Part shown: positions 1-14,560 of the stretch, one piece after another | How the letters are laid out: each line of letters starts with the position of its first letter | Numbering within the stretch: position 1 is the first letter of the stretch | Source of the DNA: Copromyces sp. CBS 386.78 | Lineage: Eukaryota > Ascomycota > Sordariomycetes > Sordariales > Sordariaceae | NCBI GenBank assembly: GCA_030685235.1 | Contig: MU839195.1 | Span: 62,001 to 126,000 of the forward strand | Length of the DNA stretch: 64,000 nt | Reading direction: 5' to 3' | Notes under the pieces: generated by a model | Told to the model about the DNA's origin: nothing | What the model saw: the letters and a program-made list of their open reading frames with translations, nothing else | The model's database searches: none | Made by a program: the position numbers and the translations under genes

Positions 1-705
1 TATTTTATAAAGTTCTAAAAGGGAGGAGATCTATTTAGGCTACCCTTCTAAAGGAAGATTCTTCCTAAAAGAAATTTATTTTTTCGTTAATTATCTCTAT
101 TACCTAAAAACTGCCTTTAAGGCTACTTTATCCGTACTACTAATATTTTAATTTAATAAATATTTCCTTATACTTTTTAATTAAATATAGTATAAACTTC
201 GCTACCTATAAAGGTAATTTAAGTTATTAGAGCTAAGGATTATTATTAAGGGCTATTTAAAGCTATTGGAAAGGCTATTCAATTTCTAGGCTTGGGAAGA
301 TTATTTAAATATTAGAAGATCTTACCTTCTTAATTGAATAGTTTATTACTAATTACCCTATTAGGAAGTCTTAGACTAAGGGAAGAGAAATACCCGACCT
401 CTTGCTGCTTCTCCTAAAGAAAATAATATCGTTCTCGCTATCGATATCGTTATTACTTTTATTCTCGCTATCGGCCTTTTAAATATAATATAATAAAATA
501 TTGACGTTTAGCGAAGGAAACGATGCGATTTACCTTTTTAATTTTCTATACTATTTGAAATTATTAAGATCTAGGGCCGTTTAATTGAGTATAAATTATT
601 AGGGATTGACCTCTAATTTTTACCTCTTCTAAGAAGAGAGATGACGAAATTATATAAAATTGCTTTCGACTACTCTATTACCGACGATTTATATACGTAG
701 AGTTA
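1..705. repeat. Unassigned RIP-degraded AT-rich DNA
   Basis: AT-rich sequence with no usable reading frame and no recognisable protein motif. It includes a short duplicated TCTCGCTATCG motif near 434-475. It is the left flank of Gypsy element A, whose target duplication AGTTA is at 701-705. It may be part of the same decayed repeat that resumes at 15,254. Confidence 0.5.
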
Positions 706-915
706 TGTCACAGGATTAGCCTGTGACATGCCCACCCTGCACTCGCACCATAACCATCGTCATAGCACGGTCACGTGCAGGGTTATATGCGCGTACGGCC
801 TGGCTTCAGGGCTCTCGCCTATATAGCCAATCCTCCGTACACATCCTTCCTTTCCTCTCCTTCGCACAACAACACATATCTTACCCTACCCCCAATAATG
901 CCTCACCCCGTAATA
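706..915 (+). repeat. 5' LTR of element A
   Basis: A 210-bp LTR starting TGTCACAGG and ending GTAATA (RIP form of GTGACA), so the ends are inverted repeats. The first 23 bases form a perfect palindrome: TGTCACAGG, spacer ATTAG, CCTGTGACA. It is much less AT-mutated than the internal region. Confidence 0.92.
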
Positions 916-1199
916 GTTTATTATGCCTGCTATCGCGCTGCGCGCGCTCAAGGGAGATAGATTCAGATCTGCGTTTCGTATAGAAATATTATTTAATTAT
1001 TTAAATCGCATCCGCGATCAAAGATTCGATCTGTTTACAAGCGGATAAGTAAAAACTCGGTCGTAAATATTGCGATTCGAGCTAGGTAATACAATAGGCA
1101 TTAATTTTATCTCTATTTTCCCTTCTATACCTATTAATTAAGACGGTCTATTCTAGTAATAACTGTATCCGTATTTAATTTAATAATTAATAATAGACT

Positions 1200-2740
1200 A
1201 GCTACGGGTTATTACTAATAATTTTATCGTAGTAACCGCCATCGGCGCCCTTCAAGTTACTAACCCTAAAAATTAAGTAATTTACAATACCCTAGCTAAA
1301 ACACTCACAAACTTCGATAACGATCCTAATATTTGCGCTCCATTATATTATATTATAGATTACGCCCTTACGCTCGTATCGGTCCTAATATTCTGCGACG
1401 TCGCTTTCGCTTATAACCGTTTAATTTACAATAATATAATTAAAGCCCGCTCGCGTATTTAAAGAGCCGAGGAGGATTTTACCGAATCCTACTAAGAGAT
1501 CGATCGTTTGAATATTCGAAATACCGAATTCTAATAAGGGATTAACGAACTTAAGCAATCCTTCAACAATTTTAAGACTAATACCTTTAAATTTTTCCAA
1601 AAATAGAGAAATAAATACGCTAAAGCTATTAATAAAATCCGCGCTTAATTAAAATAAGCTCAAAAAACCAAAATACCTATAATAGTAACTACAAACGTTA
1701 ATAGTAGCAACTATAAATTAATATAATTCCGTATATATATTATTCCGTTCGATAATAAAGGAATTATTTTATTAGAAAAAGCGGAAAAATATTATTCCTA
1801 ACGTATAAAAGTTAAATTATATTAAATTAATAAATTAGTCTACTTTACCTTTAAATTTAAATATTTTTCGTATATTACTAAATATTTCGAAGGCCCCCTT
1901 TTCGCGGCTATTAAATCGGCGCTAATTAATATTTTCGAATATTTAATTAATAATATTATATAGAAATAGAAAACTATTATAAATCTTTTTAAAGAGTTTA
2001 ATACTAAGTATAATAATTCTAACCTTATTATTATCGTTTATCGCGAATTAAACGATTTAAAAATAATTAAAAATATACGTTAGGCCGTTTTTGAAGACCG
2101 TTTCACCATTTTTATCGATTAATATAATATAAATAATACTATAAAAATATATTTCCTTCATAATAAAATTACTAAGGCTATCCGTAATACTATTACTTAT
2201 TAATATCCGTTTTTTACCGATAATAATTATAATAAATAGTTCTAAATAACCTATTTACTAGCCCAAAACTATAAAGATAATATCTACCGTAAAAAGTTCG
2301 CTAACCATTTTTATAAACTGTCTTCCTTAAATAATTATAATACTATTTCATTTACGGAATAGCCCGTTAATTAGGGCGGTAATATAATAAATTTTAATTC
2401 TATATCCGCTACTAATATTATTATACGTAATATAATCTCGTAAAAGATTTTCGAGCATTGTATAAAGACTAGCGCGTATACCCGTTATAATTGTAAAAAT
2501 TATTTTTCGGCCGCTTACTACAGCCGTATTAATTTTAATAAAGATCCCCTTATTTCTACTCGTAGTAGTCGTAATAATTATAGTAGTAAAGGCGGTAGTA
2601 GAAGCGGTGGCAGGGGCGGCAATAATAATAATTCCGTTCTTTAATAGGGCTAATATAATTATAACTAATAGGGTTATAATTAGTAGGGCTACGGCTAATA
2701 GCATTAAATCAACGCTATAAACGTTTAAGCGGCTAATAAT
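1200..2740 (+). pseudogene. Decayed gag of element A
   Basis: A readable but stop-riddled frame encodes the structural Gag polyprotein of a Gypsy element. The N-terminal part (about 1,290-1,460) matches an intact 61-aa frame in element B (14,281-14,466, -). A nucleocapsid zinc knuckle lies at 2,477-2,518 with CX2CX4HX4C spacing, but all four ligand codons have become tyrosine codons, as expected for TGY-to-TAY and CAY-to-TAY changes under RIP. The region after it is rich in short tandem-like GTA/GGC codons. It cannot make a working Gag. Start and end are approximate. Confidence 0.75.
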
Positions 2741-2879
2741 AACGCCGTAGTACCGTAATATTAATAGGCCCCGGTCCCCGCGTACGTCTATAGTTTCGTT
2801 AACCCCGTCTAAAAAAACGAAACTAATTATATTGATTAGTAGGGAAATATATAACCTCTAAACTAAATTGTAATTAGAG

Positions 2880-5800
2880 GCAACTATCTATAAAATAGAA
2901 AGAGGAGGGTAATATTATTATATAATTAAATATAATTAAAATTTATAGATCTTCTGTAAATAGCCGTTACAAATACCCCAATTTATTAAACCTCTTTATC
3001 TAACTATCCGACGGATTATATAAAGTATATTATTTAAATTTAATTAATAGTAACTATACCGCCCTAAATTTTATTAATAAATATTTCATTTATTATTACC
3101 GTCTCCCCTTTTTTAAATTTATAATACCTAAAATCTTATATCTCGCTAACGGAAGCCTCGCTAAAAGTAATATTATTTATTTTATAAGATTTATAATAGG
3201 GATAGGTTATTATTACGAAATTATCGACCTTCTTATCTACAACTTAGCCGAAAATAACCTAATTATTTTAAACTATTTATAGTTAATTCATTACTCGCTA
3301 AATATCTTATAACCTTACAATTCGCTCTAATTTACTATAGCCTATAAAAAGCGCGGCTACTTCCCTAAGGGAATCCCTAGTACTAAGCGGGAAGTCCCTA
3401 TAGCCGGCCCAACTACTTATACGACGAATTTAACGTTTAAAAAGGCTACCTACGAAGAGGTCCTAAATAAAGGTAAGCCCGATATTAAATTACGAGCGGA
3501 CACCCTTTACCGCATTTCTATTTCTATAATTATAAAACGTATAGTCCGCTAACGGTTTAACCGCTTTTAGGACCGGATCGTTTACCGCTTAAAGACTTTT
3601 ACAATTAGTAAAATACTAACAAGCCCCGGCCAAACTATTATATTTAATATAATCCCCTATAGCGTAATCCCCCCTCCTCTATTATAAATAGTCCTAATAC
3701 CTTACTAAGTAATTAGAAGATTCTATACCGTTATTATAAATTATTAAATCTAAATCCCCCGCCTCTATATCCTAATAAATCCTATTAACCCTAACGATAT
3801 TAAAGAGCTATCTATTACTACTTTTAATTAATTGGCAAAGAAATACGACCTCTAAATTATTTATATTATAAGGGCTAATATAACCGAAAATATTAAACGT
3901 ATAATAGAAGAAGATTAATTAATAGAAGAATATAATATTTTAAACCCGTCCGCCCTTAATAATAAACTTATACTAAAAATAATTAAGGAAGTCCTTATAA
4001 GCAAGGGATAAAAATATAAGAAATTCTTTAATAATAATTTTCATTACTAAATCGATAATTTAGCAAGCAAAAATAACGTAACTATTTTAAAAGCCGTTAA
4101 ATTTCTAATTCTATTAAAATTACTAGTACGGATGCTGATTTCCCCTAGTACGAAGAAGCTATCAATTAATACTTCGCCGCCAACGGCATCGCTTTACATA
4201 AGGTTACCTCGGAAAATATTACGAAATTTTATAAAAAAGCCGATAAACCCCCTAAAATTAACGAATAAATTTAGGCTAAATTACTTCAATAATATTAATA
4301 TTATACGAATATATTCCGTTAAAAAAGAATTAAAACCCTTCTCCCTTATTATTTTTATAACTTTAAAATCGAATTCCGCCCGGGAATTATACCCCTAGCC
4401 GCTCGCAGACGCCCTTTTAACCCCGACGAACTCAATATTATTAAAAAATAAATTAATAATATACTATAAAAGAAGTTTATCCGGCCGTTATAATTAAAAT
4501 TATCCGCTCCAATCCTTCTAATAAAGAAATTAGGAGGAAGAATCTACATTTATATAAATTACTACGGTATTAATAATATTACCTTTAAATTATAATATCC
4601 ACTACTATTAATTAAAAAAACCTTTAACGCAATTTATTATACTAAAATTTTTACTAAATTCGACGTTATTACTACTTTTAATTATATCCGTATTAAAAAA
4701 GGGCACGAATAATTTATAATTTTTATAATACGGTTTAATCTATTTAAATTATTAGTAATTCTATTTAGTTTATAAGGCGCCCCCGGGGCTTTCTAAAACT
4801 ATATTAATAATATTCTTTATAATATTCTCAATATTTATACGACTATTTATTTCAACGACGTCCTAATTTATTCCGACAATATTAAAGATTACGAGCGGCA
4901 CGTAAACAACGTCCTCAACCGCTTAGCCAAAATAAACTTTAACGTTAACATTAATAAATAGGAATTTTACATAATACGAACGAAATATCTAAACCTTATT
5001 ATTATACCGGGAAACATCGAAATAGATCCGGAAAAGGTTAAAACCGTTACTAATTAGGTAATTCCCTAATTTAAGAAGTCCTTACAATCTTTTTTAAACT
5101 TCGTAAACTTTTACCGCTATTTTATTAAAAATTTCTCAATAATAGCGGGACCGTTATATAAACTTACGAAGAAAAATATTGTATAATCTTAGTCCGCTAC
5201 GTATAATTCCGCTTTCGAGGCCTTAAAACGGGCTTTTACTAACAGACCCGTATTAAAAATCTATAATTAATTTAAGAAAACGGTAATTAAAATAGACGCC
5301 TCTAATTAAATTATAAGCGGTACTCTCTCTTAATATAATAATAACGGCGTTCTCTACTTAATCGCTTACTTTTCGTCTAAGTATACAGCTTAAAAGTATA
5401 ATTATAATATATATAATAAAGAATTGTTCGCTATTATTAAAGTATTAGAAGAATAGAGACTAGAATTCGAAGGAGCCTAACAACTTTTTAATATTTTAAT
5501 AAATTATAAAAACCTTTAAATATTTATAATTAATAAGTAATTTATATAATATTATATAAAATAATTCTAATTCTTATTATAATATAACTTCTTTATTAAA
5601 TATACCCTAAGCTTATAAAATTTTCGCCCTAATACCTTAAGTCGCAAGCCTAATAATTACCTTACTAATATCGATAATAATCGTTTAATAGCCCGCCAAC
5701 GGGTATTCCTAAACCCCGTATAATTCGAAGACGGCTATTTCAACCCTTTAAATTTCACCCTCCACTTAATAAATAACTACGATAATAAATCTATTAATAA

Positions 5801-7696
5801 TATTATTCTAAATAGCTACGAAACCTTAATTTTCTTCTAAAAGGTCGTCTCCTATTTGTTAGATCCTACTTATAAATAATAAACCCTTAATATTAAAAAA
5901 GTATTTTATAAAATATTTACAAAATATTAGGTAGTTAATAATAAAGTCGCTAAATAGCGTAATAGGGTTATTATTAATTTATATAATAAAGAACTTTAAT
6001 TCGTCTTAATTAACTATTAATATAATTCCCCTAGCGCAAAATACCTTAATTATAACGCAATTTATAACTTTCTTTAATACGATTTCTATTAGGAGAGAAT
6101 AATTTATAATATTAGAATTTTCTATAAAAATTATTTCCCCTACGCTAAAACGAAATTTTTAAAACAAAAATCTATTAGCTTATTCAAACCTTCTAAAATT
6201 TTATTCGCCCCGTAGAAAGATATTTCTATCGATTATATCACTCCGCTACCTTTAAACGTCTATTTCGGCCAAACCTTTAAATATATTACTATTATCGTTA
6301 ACTAATTAATTAAAATATATTATTATATTCCAAAGGTAATTCTAGAGGTTAAGGAATTAATTGATTATTTTATTAACCGGGTATATTACCTTTATAATTT
6401 ACTAAATACAATTCTTTCTAATTATAGTATATAATTCGTTTTATATTTCTAGAATATTCTATATAAATAGTTAACTATTACCCGTAAGCTAACCTCTACT
6501 TTCTACCCTTAAATTAACATTTAAATAAAGTATATTAACGTAAAAATAAAATAATTCCTTCGTCTTTATATTAACTAGGTATAAATTAATTAGGCTAAAT
6601 AATTTCTTTTTACTAAATTTATAAATAATAATATAATATTATTATTAATTAACGTCTTGCCCTTCTTCGCTAATTATAATTTTTACCCCCAAATAGGCAT
6701 AGAGCCTCGTACCCCGCTACATCTAAACTTATTGCCCGCCCAATTAAAAGAGTATTATAAAGCCAACGAATTAGCTAACCGTTTCTAGACGATTTGGGAT
6801 TTCGTATTCTAATAAATAAGGCGCACCTAAGTATAGTATAAAGATAACGCTAACTATTATTGAATCGATTCGCCTAAGTATAAAGAAGGGGATTTAATAT
6901 TCTTTAATATAATTAACTTCGTTAACGGCCGACTAATATTAAAATTTTACCTCCGCTAGGAAGGACTATTCAAAATTATACGAACGGAATTTCATACAAT
7001 TTATCTCGCCCTACTTTCAAATATAAAGTACGCCCCTATTTTCTACGTTTCTATAGTTTAACCCTAGATTAATAAAGGCTTCCCTAGCTAAAATATTTCG
7101 ACGGATATTAAAATAAATAACGGTAGAATTATAATCCGTATAAATAATTATAAAGAACGTACCGAATAGGACTTCGAAAAATTCATCGATTATGCCTAAT
7201 TAGGTAATAATACCTACTAGTACTACTATATATAATAGAAAGGTAATTATTAACCGACTTAGGAATTTAAAGCCAACGTTATTAATTATAAAGAAATAAT
7301 CCTCCCCTTCTATAAGGAGAATCCCGATAAGCTAATGCCTCCCGAAGTACGGCAATAGCCCGAATATACTAATACCGCCCTAGCACCCGATCCCGAGCCC
7401 GAGACCCCCGAGGCCGTTTCTAAAGCCGCTCCTAAGCCCCCTAAACGGCGCTCCGCCCGCCTAGTACGCTGTAACCGCGAGTCAACTGCCGTAATCGATA
7501 TATTAATACCGCTACTAGACGGCGTTACGACCGTTCGTAAACCGACTAAGCTGCTAAATAAGGAAGTGGAGGAGTTTTTGGTATTATTATGTGGGAAGAT
7601 CCTACGAAGGTTGTTAGACATTTGGGCAGGCAGGATACCGCTTGCAGAGGTTACTGATTATAATAAGATGTTGAAGGAGATAGAGTTGTACGAGTG
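2880..7696 (+). pseudogene. Decayed pol of element A (PR-RT-RH-IN-chromodomain)
   Basis: The pol region reads in order as follows. The protease-like segment is about 2,980-3,290. RT is about 4,400-5,150, with a degenerate active-site segment reading FNDVLIYSDN at about 4,850-4,890 where YLDDVLIYS is usual. RNase H is about 5,270-5,470 (YFSSKYT, YNKELFAII). Integrase is about 5,850-6,800 (KDISIDYI) and a chromodomain-like segment is about 7,180-7,300. The last 370 bp (7,330-7,696) have few stops and encode a proline-rich then basic tail (KRRSARLVR) ending at TGA 7,694-7,696. Numerous TAA/TAG codons replace Gln/Trp codons. The assignment to Gypsy pol is firm and the frame limits are approximate. 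Confidence 0.85.
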
Positions 7697-7756
7697 AAAA
7701 TAGCTATTATTATATATATATATCTTTGAAGCTACTAGAGCTTCTTTTGAGGGGGG

Positions 7757-7977
7757 TATCACGGGGTGAGGCACTGTTGAGGGTAGGGTAAAATATGCGT
7801 TATTGTGCGAAGGAGAGGAAAGGAAGGATGTATACGGAGGACTGGCTATATGGGCGAGAGCCCTAGAAGGCCAGTCCGTACGCGCATATGACCCTGCACG
7901 TGACCGTGCTATAACTCTAGGCATGGTACATCAATGGTCGGTGTAGGGTGGGCATGTTACAGGCTAATCCTGTGATA
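7757..7977 (-). repeat. 3' LTR of element B
   Basis: A 221-bp LTR in reverse orientation. On the + strand it runs from TATCACGGGG to ATCCTGTGATA. It is preceded (in element orientation) by the polypurine tract AAGGGGGGATAG at 7,978-7,989. Confidence 0.9.
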
Positions 7978-8034
7978 CTATCCCCCCTTAAAAGAAGCTT
8001 TGGTAGCTTTAAGTAGATATATATATATGAAATA

Positions 8035-11000
8035 ATAATTTAATTATTTAAATTTATCTCCTCTAATATCTTATTATAATTAGTAATTTCCGTAGGCGGT
8101 ATCCTACCTGCCTAAATATCTAGTAACCTTCGTAATATTTTTCTATATAGTAAGGTTAAAGATTCTTCTACTTTCTTATCTATTGGTTTAATTAGTATAC
8201 GAACAATCGTAACGCTATCGGGGAGTAGAGTAAATAGGTCGATTACGGCTATGGTTTCCTATTGTACTAAGTGGGCGGAGCGACGTCTAGGGGGCTTAGG
8301 AGCGGCCTCGGGGGCTTCGGGAGCGGGCTCGGGATTAGGTGCCGGAGCGGTACTAGTAATATATTCGGGCTATTATTATACTTCGGGGGGTACCGGTTTA
8401 TTGGGATTCTCTTTGTAGAAGCGTAGGATTATTTCTTCGTAATTAATAACGTTAACTTTAGGTTTTTAAGTTAGTTAATAATCGCCTTTTTATTGTATAT
8501 AGTAGTATTAGTAGGTATTATTACCTAATTAAATATAATTAATAAACTTTTTAAAATCTTATTTAGTACGTTCTTCGTAATTATTTATACGGATTATAAT
8601 TCTACTATTATTTATTCTAACGTCTATTAAAGTATTTTAATTAGGGAAGCTTCTGCCGATTTAGGGTTGAATTATTAAGATATAAAAGATAGGGGCGTAC
8701 TTTATATTCGAAGGTAAGGCAAAATAAATTATATAAAACTCCGTTTATATAATTTTAAACGGGCCTTCCTATTATAAGTAAAATTTTAGTATCGGGCGGC
8801 CGTTAGCGAAGTTAATCGTATTGAGGAATATTAAATCCCCCTCTTTATATTTAGGGGAGTTGATTCAGTAACAGTTGGCGTTATTTTTATATTGTATTTA
8901 AGTGCGTTTTATTTATTATAATACGAAATCCTAGATTATTTAGAAACGGTTAGTTAGTTCGTTAGCTTTATAATACTCTTTTAGCTAGGCGGGTAATAAA
9001 TTTAAATATAGCGGGGTACGAAGTTCTATATTTATTCGGGGGTGAAAATTATAATTGGCGAAGAAGGGCAAGACGCTAATTAATAATAATATTACATTAT
9101 TATTTATAAATTTAGCGAGAGGAAGCTATTTAATTTAGTTAATTTGTATTTAATTAATATAAAGACGAAGAAATTATTTTATTTCGGCGTTAATACGCTT
9201 TATTTAAGCGTTAGTCTAGGGGTAGAAAGCGGAAGTCAATTTGCGAATAATAATAAACCGTTTGTATAGAATATTTTAAAAATATAAAACGAATTGCGTA
9301 TTATAATTAAAAAGGATTATATTTAATAATTTATAAAGGTAATATACCCGGTCGATAAAACGATTAGCTAATTCTTTAACTTCTAGAATTATTATTAGGA
9401 TATAGTAACGTATTTTAATTAGCCGGTTAATAACAACGGCGATATATTTGAAAGTTTGGCCGAAGTAAACGTTTAGAGGTAGCGGAGTAATATAATTAAT
9501 AAAAATATTTTTCTATAGGGCGAGCGAAATTTTAGAAGGTTTGAGTAAGTTAATAGATCTTTATTTTAAAGATTTCGTTTTAGTATAGGGGAGATAATTT
9601 TTATAGAAAATTCTAATATTATAAGCTATCCCTTCTTAGTAGAAATTACGTTGAAGAAGGTTATAAATTATATTATAGCTAAGGTATTTTGCGCTAAGGG
9701 AATTATATTGGCAATTAATTAAAACGAATTAGAATTCTTTATTATAAGGGTTAATAATAACCCTATTACATTATTTAGTAATACCGTTATTAATTACCTA
9801 ATATTTTACAAATATTTTATAAAAGATTTTCTTAATGCCGGGAGTCTATTATTTGTAAGCGGGGTCCGCGAGGTAGGAAATTACTTCCTAGAGAAAAACG
9901 GAGGTTTCGTAGTTATTTAGGATAATATTATTAATAGATTTATCGTTATAGTTATTTATTAAGCGGAATAAGAAATTTGAAGGGTTATTTAAGTATTTTT
10001 CTTTAAATTATATAAGGTTTAAAAGGGCGCGTTAACGGGCTATTAAGCGATTATTATTAGTATTAGTAGGGCGGTCGTTGGGTTTACGGCTTAAGGTATT
10101 AGGGCGAAGATTCTACGGCTTTGGGGTGTATTTAATTAAAAAATTAAATTGCGATAAGCATTAGGACTATTTTATATGACGTTAAGTAAGTTGTTTATTG
10201 GTTGTAAAGGTTTAAAGGTTCTTATAGTCGGTTAGGATATCGAAGGGTTATTAGGTACCTTCGAACTTTGGCCTCTATTCTTCGAGGGCTTTAATAATGG
10301 CGAATAGCTCTTTATTATATATATTGTAATTATATTCTTGAGACGAATGCTTTGATAAAAAGTAGGTAATGGGGTAGAGGACGCCGTTATCCCCGTATTA
10401 GGATAGGGTACTTCCTGCGGCCTAATTGGAGGTATTTATTTTAATTATTATTTTTTTAGACTAGTTATAGATTTTTAATATAGGTCTATTAGTAAAAGCC
10501 TGTTTTAAGGCTTTGAAAGCGGAGTTATACGCGGCGGACTATGATTATACGGTATCCTTCTTCGTAAGTTTGTATAATAGTCCTGTTATTATTGAGAAAT
10601 CTTTAATAAAACGGCGGTAGAAATTTGCGAAATTTAAGAAAGATTATAGGAATTTTTTAAATTAAGGGATTGTTTAGTCGGTAACGGCTTTAACTTTTTC
10701 CGGATTTATTTTAATGTTTCCTAATATAATAATAAGGTTTAAATATTTTGTTCGTATTATATAAAATTCGTATTTATCGATATTAATACTAAGGCTTATT
10801 TTAGTTAGGCGGTTAAAGACGTCGTTTATATACCGTTCGTAATCTTTAACGTTATTAAAATAAATTAGGACGTTATCGAAATAAGTAGTCGTATAAATAT
10901 TAAGAACGTTATAAAAGATATTATTAATATAGTTCTAGAAAGTCCCGGGGGCGTCTTATAAATTAAATAGAATTATTAATAATTTAAATAGATTAAACTA

Positions 11001-12850
11001 TATTATAAAAGTTGTAAGCTATTCGTACCCCTCCTTAATACGGATACAGTTGAAAGTAGCGATAACGTCGAGCTTAGTAAAAATTTTAGTACAATAAATC
11101 GCGTCGAGGGTTTCTTTAATTAGCGGTAGCGGATATTATAATTTAAGGGTAATATTATTAATATTGTAGTAGTTTACGTAAATGCGAATTCTTCTATTTA
11201 ATTTCTTTATTAAAAGGATTAGGGCGGATACTTCCAATTGTAATAGCCGGATAAATTTCTTTTATAATATATTATCGATCTATTTTTTAATAACATTAAA
11301 TTCATTAGAGTTAAAAGGGCGTCCGCGAGCGGCTAAGGGTATAGCTTCCGGGCGGAATTCGATTTTAAAATTATAAGAACAGTAAGGGGGAAAGGTTTTA
11401 ACTCCCTCTTAACGGAAAGTATTTATATAATACTAGTACTATTGAAATAATTTAATTTAGATTTATATATCCGTTTTAAGTGGTTTTTCGGCTTTTTTAT
11501 AAAATTTCGTAATATCTTTTAAAGTAACTTTACGTAAGGTAATACCGTTAGCGGCGAAGTATTAATTGATAGCCTCCTTATATTAGGGAAAATTATTATT
11601 TATATTATTGATTTTAATAGAGTTAGAGACTTTAACGGCCCTCAAAGTAGCTATATTACCTTTATTTATTAGACTATCGATTTAATAGTAGAAATTATTA
11701 TTGAAGAATTTCTTATATTTTTAACTTCTATTTATTAGGACTTCCTTAATTATTTCTAGGGTAAGCTTATTATTAAGAACGGACGGATTTAAAATATTGT
11801 ATTCTTTTACTAATTTATTTTCTTCTAATATACGTTTAATATCCTTATTTATATTAGCCTTCGTAGTATAAATAATTTAGAAGTTATACTTTTCTACTAG
11901 CTAATTAAAGGCGGAGGCGGATAATTCTTTAATATCGTTAGAATTAATAGGATTTATTAGGATATAGAGGCGACGGATGTATATTTGATAATTTATAATA
12001 ATAGTACGGAATTTTCTAATTATTTGGTAAAGTATTAAGACTATTTGTAGTAGAGGGGGAGGAATTATATTATAAGGAATAGTATAGAATATAACAGTTT
12101 AATTAGGGCTTGTTAGTATTTTATTAATTGCGGAAGTCTTTAGGCGGTAAGCGATCCGGTTTTGAAAGCGGTTAAACTGTTAGCGGGCTACTCGTTTTAT
12201 AATTGCGGAAATAGAGATATGGCATAGGATATTTGCTTATAGTTCGTTAGAATTGGGTTTACCTTCGTTTGGGACTTCTTCGTAGGTGGCCTTTTTAAAC
12301 GCTAAGTTCGTTATATTAAAATAGGCAGCCGGGCCGGCTATAGGGGCCTCCCGTTTAATATTAGGGATTTCTTTTAGGAAGTAGCCGCACTTTTTATAAG
12401 TTACGGTAAATTAGAGCGAATTGTAAAGCTATAAGATATTTAACGAATAATAAATTAACTATAAGTAGTTTAGAATAATTAGGTTATTTTTAGCTAGGTT
12501 ATAAATAAATAGGTCGATAATTTTATAATAATAGCCTATCCTTATTATAAATCTTATAAAATGAATAATATTACTTTTGGCGGGGTTTCCGTTAGCGAAA
12601 TATAAGATTTTAAGTATTATAAATTTAAAAAAGGGGAGATAGTAATAATAAATAAAATATTTATTAATAAAATTTAGGGCAATATAATTATTATTGATTA
12701 AATTTAAATAATATACTTTACGCAATTTATTAGATAATTAGATAAAGAGGTTTAATAAATTAGGGTATTTATAATAGTTATTTACGGAAGATCTATAAAT
12801 TTTAATTATATTTAACTATATAGTAATATTACCTTCCTTTCTCTATTTTA
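8035..12850 (-). pseudogene. Decayed pol of element B
   Basis: This is the mirror image of the element A pol region. The protease is the best preserved part: 12,459-12,725 is an 88-codon frame without stops that includes FANGNPAKSNIIHFI. RT, RNase H and integrase follow towards 8,035 with many stops. The RNase H block near 10,200-10,400 is the one that matches the C element at 21,240-21,570. No functional product is expected. Confidence 0.82.
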
Positions 12851-12889
12851 TAGATAGTTATTTCTAATTGCGATTTAATTTAGAAGTTG

Positions 12890-14560
12890 TATATTTCCCT
12901 ATTAATTAATATAATTAATTTCGTTACCCTAGACGGGGCTAACAAAGCTGGGGACGTACGCGGGGACCGGGGCTTACTAATATTACGGTACCGCGGCATT
13001 ATTATTATTAGCCGCTTAAGCGTTTATAACGTTAATTTAATATTATTGGCCGTAGCCCTATTGGCCGTAGCCTTATTAGCCGTAATTATATTAGCCCTAT
13101 TGAAGAGTGGCGTTATTATTACCGCTTCTGCTACTTCCTCTACTACTATTTCTACTATTGCGACCGCCGCGACTATTATAGGTGGAAGCGGGGGGATTTT
13201 TATTAAAATTAATACGGCTGTAGTAAGCGGCTAAAAAATAATTCTTACAATTATAATAAGTATACGCGCCTATTTTTATATAATATTCGAAGATCTCTTA
13301 CGAAATTATACCGCGTATAGTAATATTAATAGCGGATATAGAATTAAAGTTTATCGTATTATTACCCTAATTAACGGGCTATTCCGCGGACGAGGTAATA
13401 GTATTATAATTATTCGAGGAAGACGGTTTATAAAATAGGTTAGCGAATTTTTCGCGGTAAATATTATCCTTATAGCTCTAGGCTAGTAAACGGGTTATTT
13501 GGAACTATTTACTATAATTATTATCGGTAAGAAACGGGTATTAGTAAACGATAATATTACGAACGGCCTTAATAATTTTATTACGAAGGAAGTATATTTT
13601 TATAATATTATTTATATTGTATTAGTCGATAAAAATAGTGAAATAGTCTTCGAAAACGGTTTAGCGTATATTTTTAATTATTTTTAAATCGTTTAATTCG
13701 CGACGAATAATAATAATAAGGTTAGAATTATTATATTTGATATTAAATTCTTTAAAAAAGTTTATAGCGGTCTTTTACTTCTATTTAGTATTATTAATTA
13801 AATATTCGAAGATATTAGTTAGCGCCGATTCGATAATTACGAAAGGGGGGCCTTCAAAATATTTAGCGATATACGAAAAACGTTTAAACTTAGAAGCGAA
13901 GTAAATTAGCTTATTAATTTAATATAGTTTTATTTTTATACGTTAGGAGTAGTACTTTTCCGCTTTTTCTAATAGAATAACTCCTTTATTATTAAACGGA
14001 ATAATATACGTACGTAATTATATTAACTTATAACCGCTACTACTAACGTTCGTAATTATTATAATAAATATTTTAGTTTTTTAAATTTACTTAAATTAAG
14101 CGCGACTTTATTAATAGTTTCGGCGTACTTATCTTTTTATTTTTAGAAGGATTTAAAGGTATTAGTCTTAAAATCGTTAAAGGATTACTTAAATTCGTTA
14201 ATCCTTTATTAGAATTTAGTATTTTAAATATTTAAACAATTAATTTCTTAATAGGATTCAGTAAAGTCCTTTTCGGCTTTTTAAGCGCGCGAGCGGGCTT
14301 CGATTATATTATTATAAATAAAAGAATTGTAAGCGAAGGCGACGTTGCGGAATATTAGGACTAATACGAATATAAAGGCGTAGTCTACGGTATAATATAA
14401 TAGAGCGCGAATAGTAGGATCGTCGTCGAAGTTTGTAAGTATTTTAATTAGGGTATTATAAATCATTTAATTTTTAGGATTAGTAATTTGAAGGGTACCG
14501 ATGGCGGTTACTACAATAAAGTTGTTAATAATAATTTGTAGCTAGTCTATTATTAATTAT
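12890..14560 (-). pseudogene. Decayed gag of element B
   Basis: Minus-strand counterpart of the element A gag. The 61-codon stretch 14,281-14,466 (LTNFDDDPTIRALLYYTVDY) aligns by eye with + strand 1,290-1,460 of element A. The opposite-strand frame at 12,887-13,234 is a shadow. The region carries stops and the limits are approximate. Confidence 0.7.

Noticed and set aside
7310..7924. Minus-strand frames over the A/B junction
   Set aside because: They are opposite the pol tail of A and run through the LTR of B. They are shadows of these structures.
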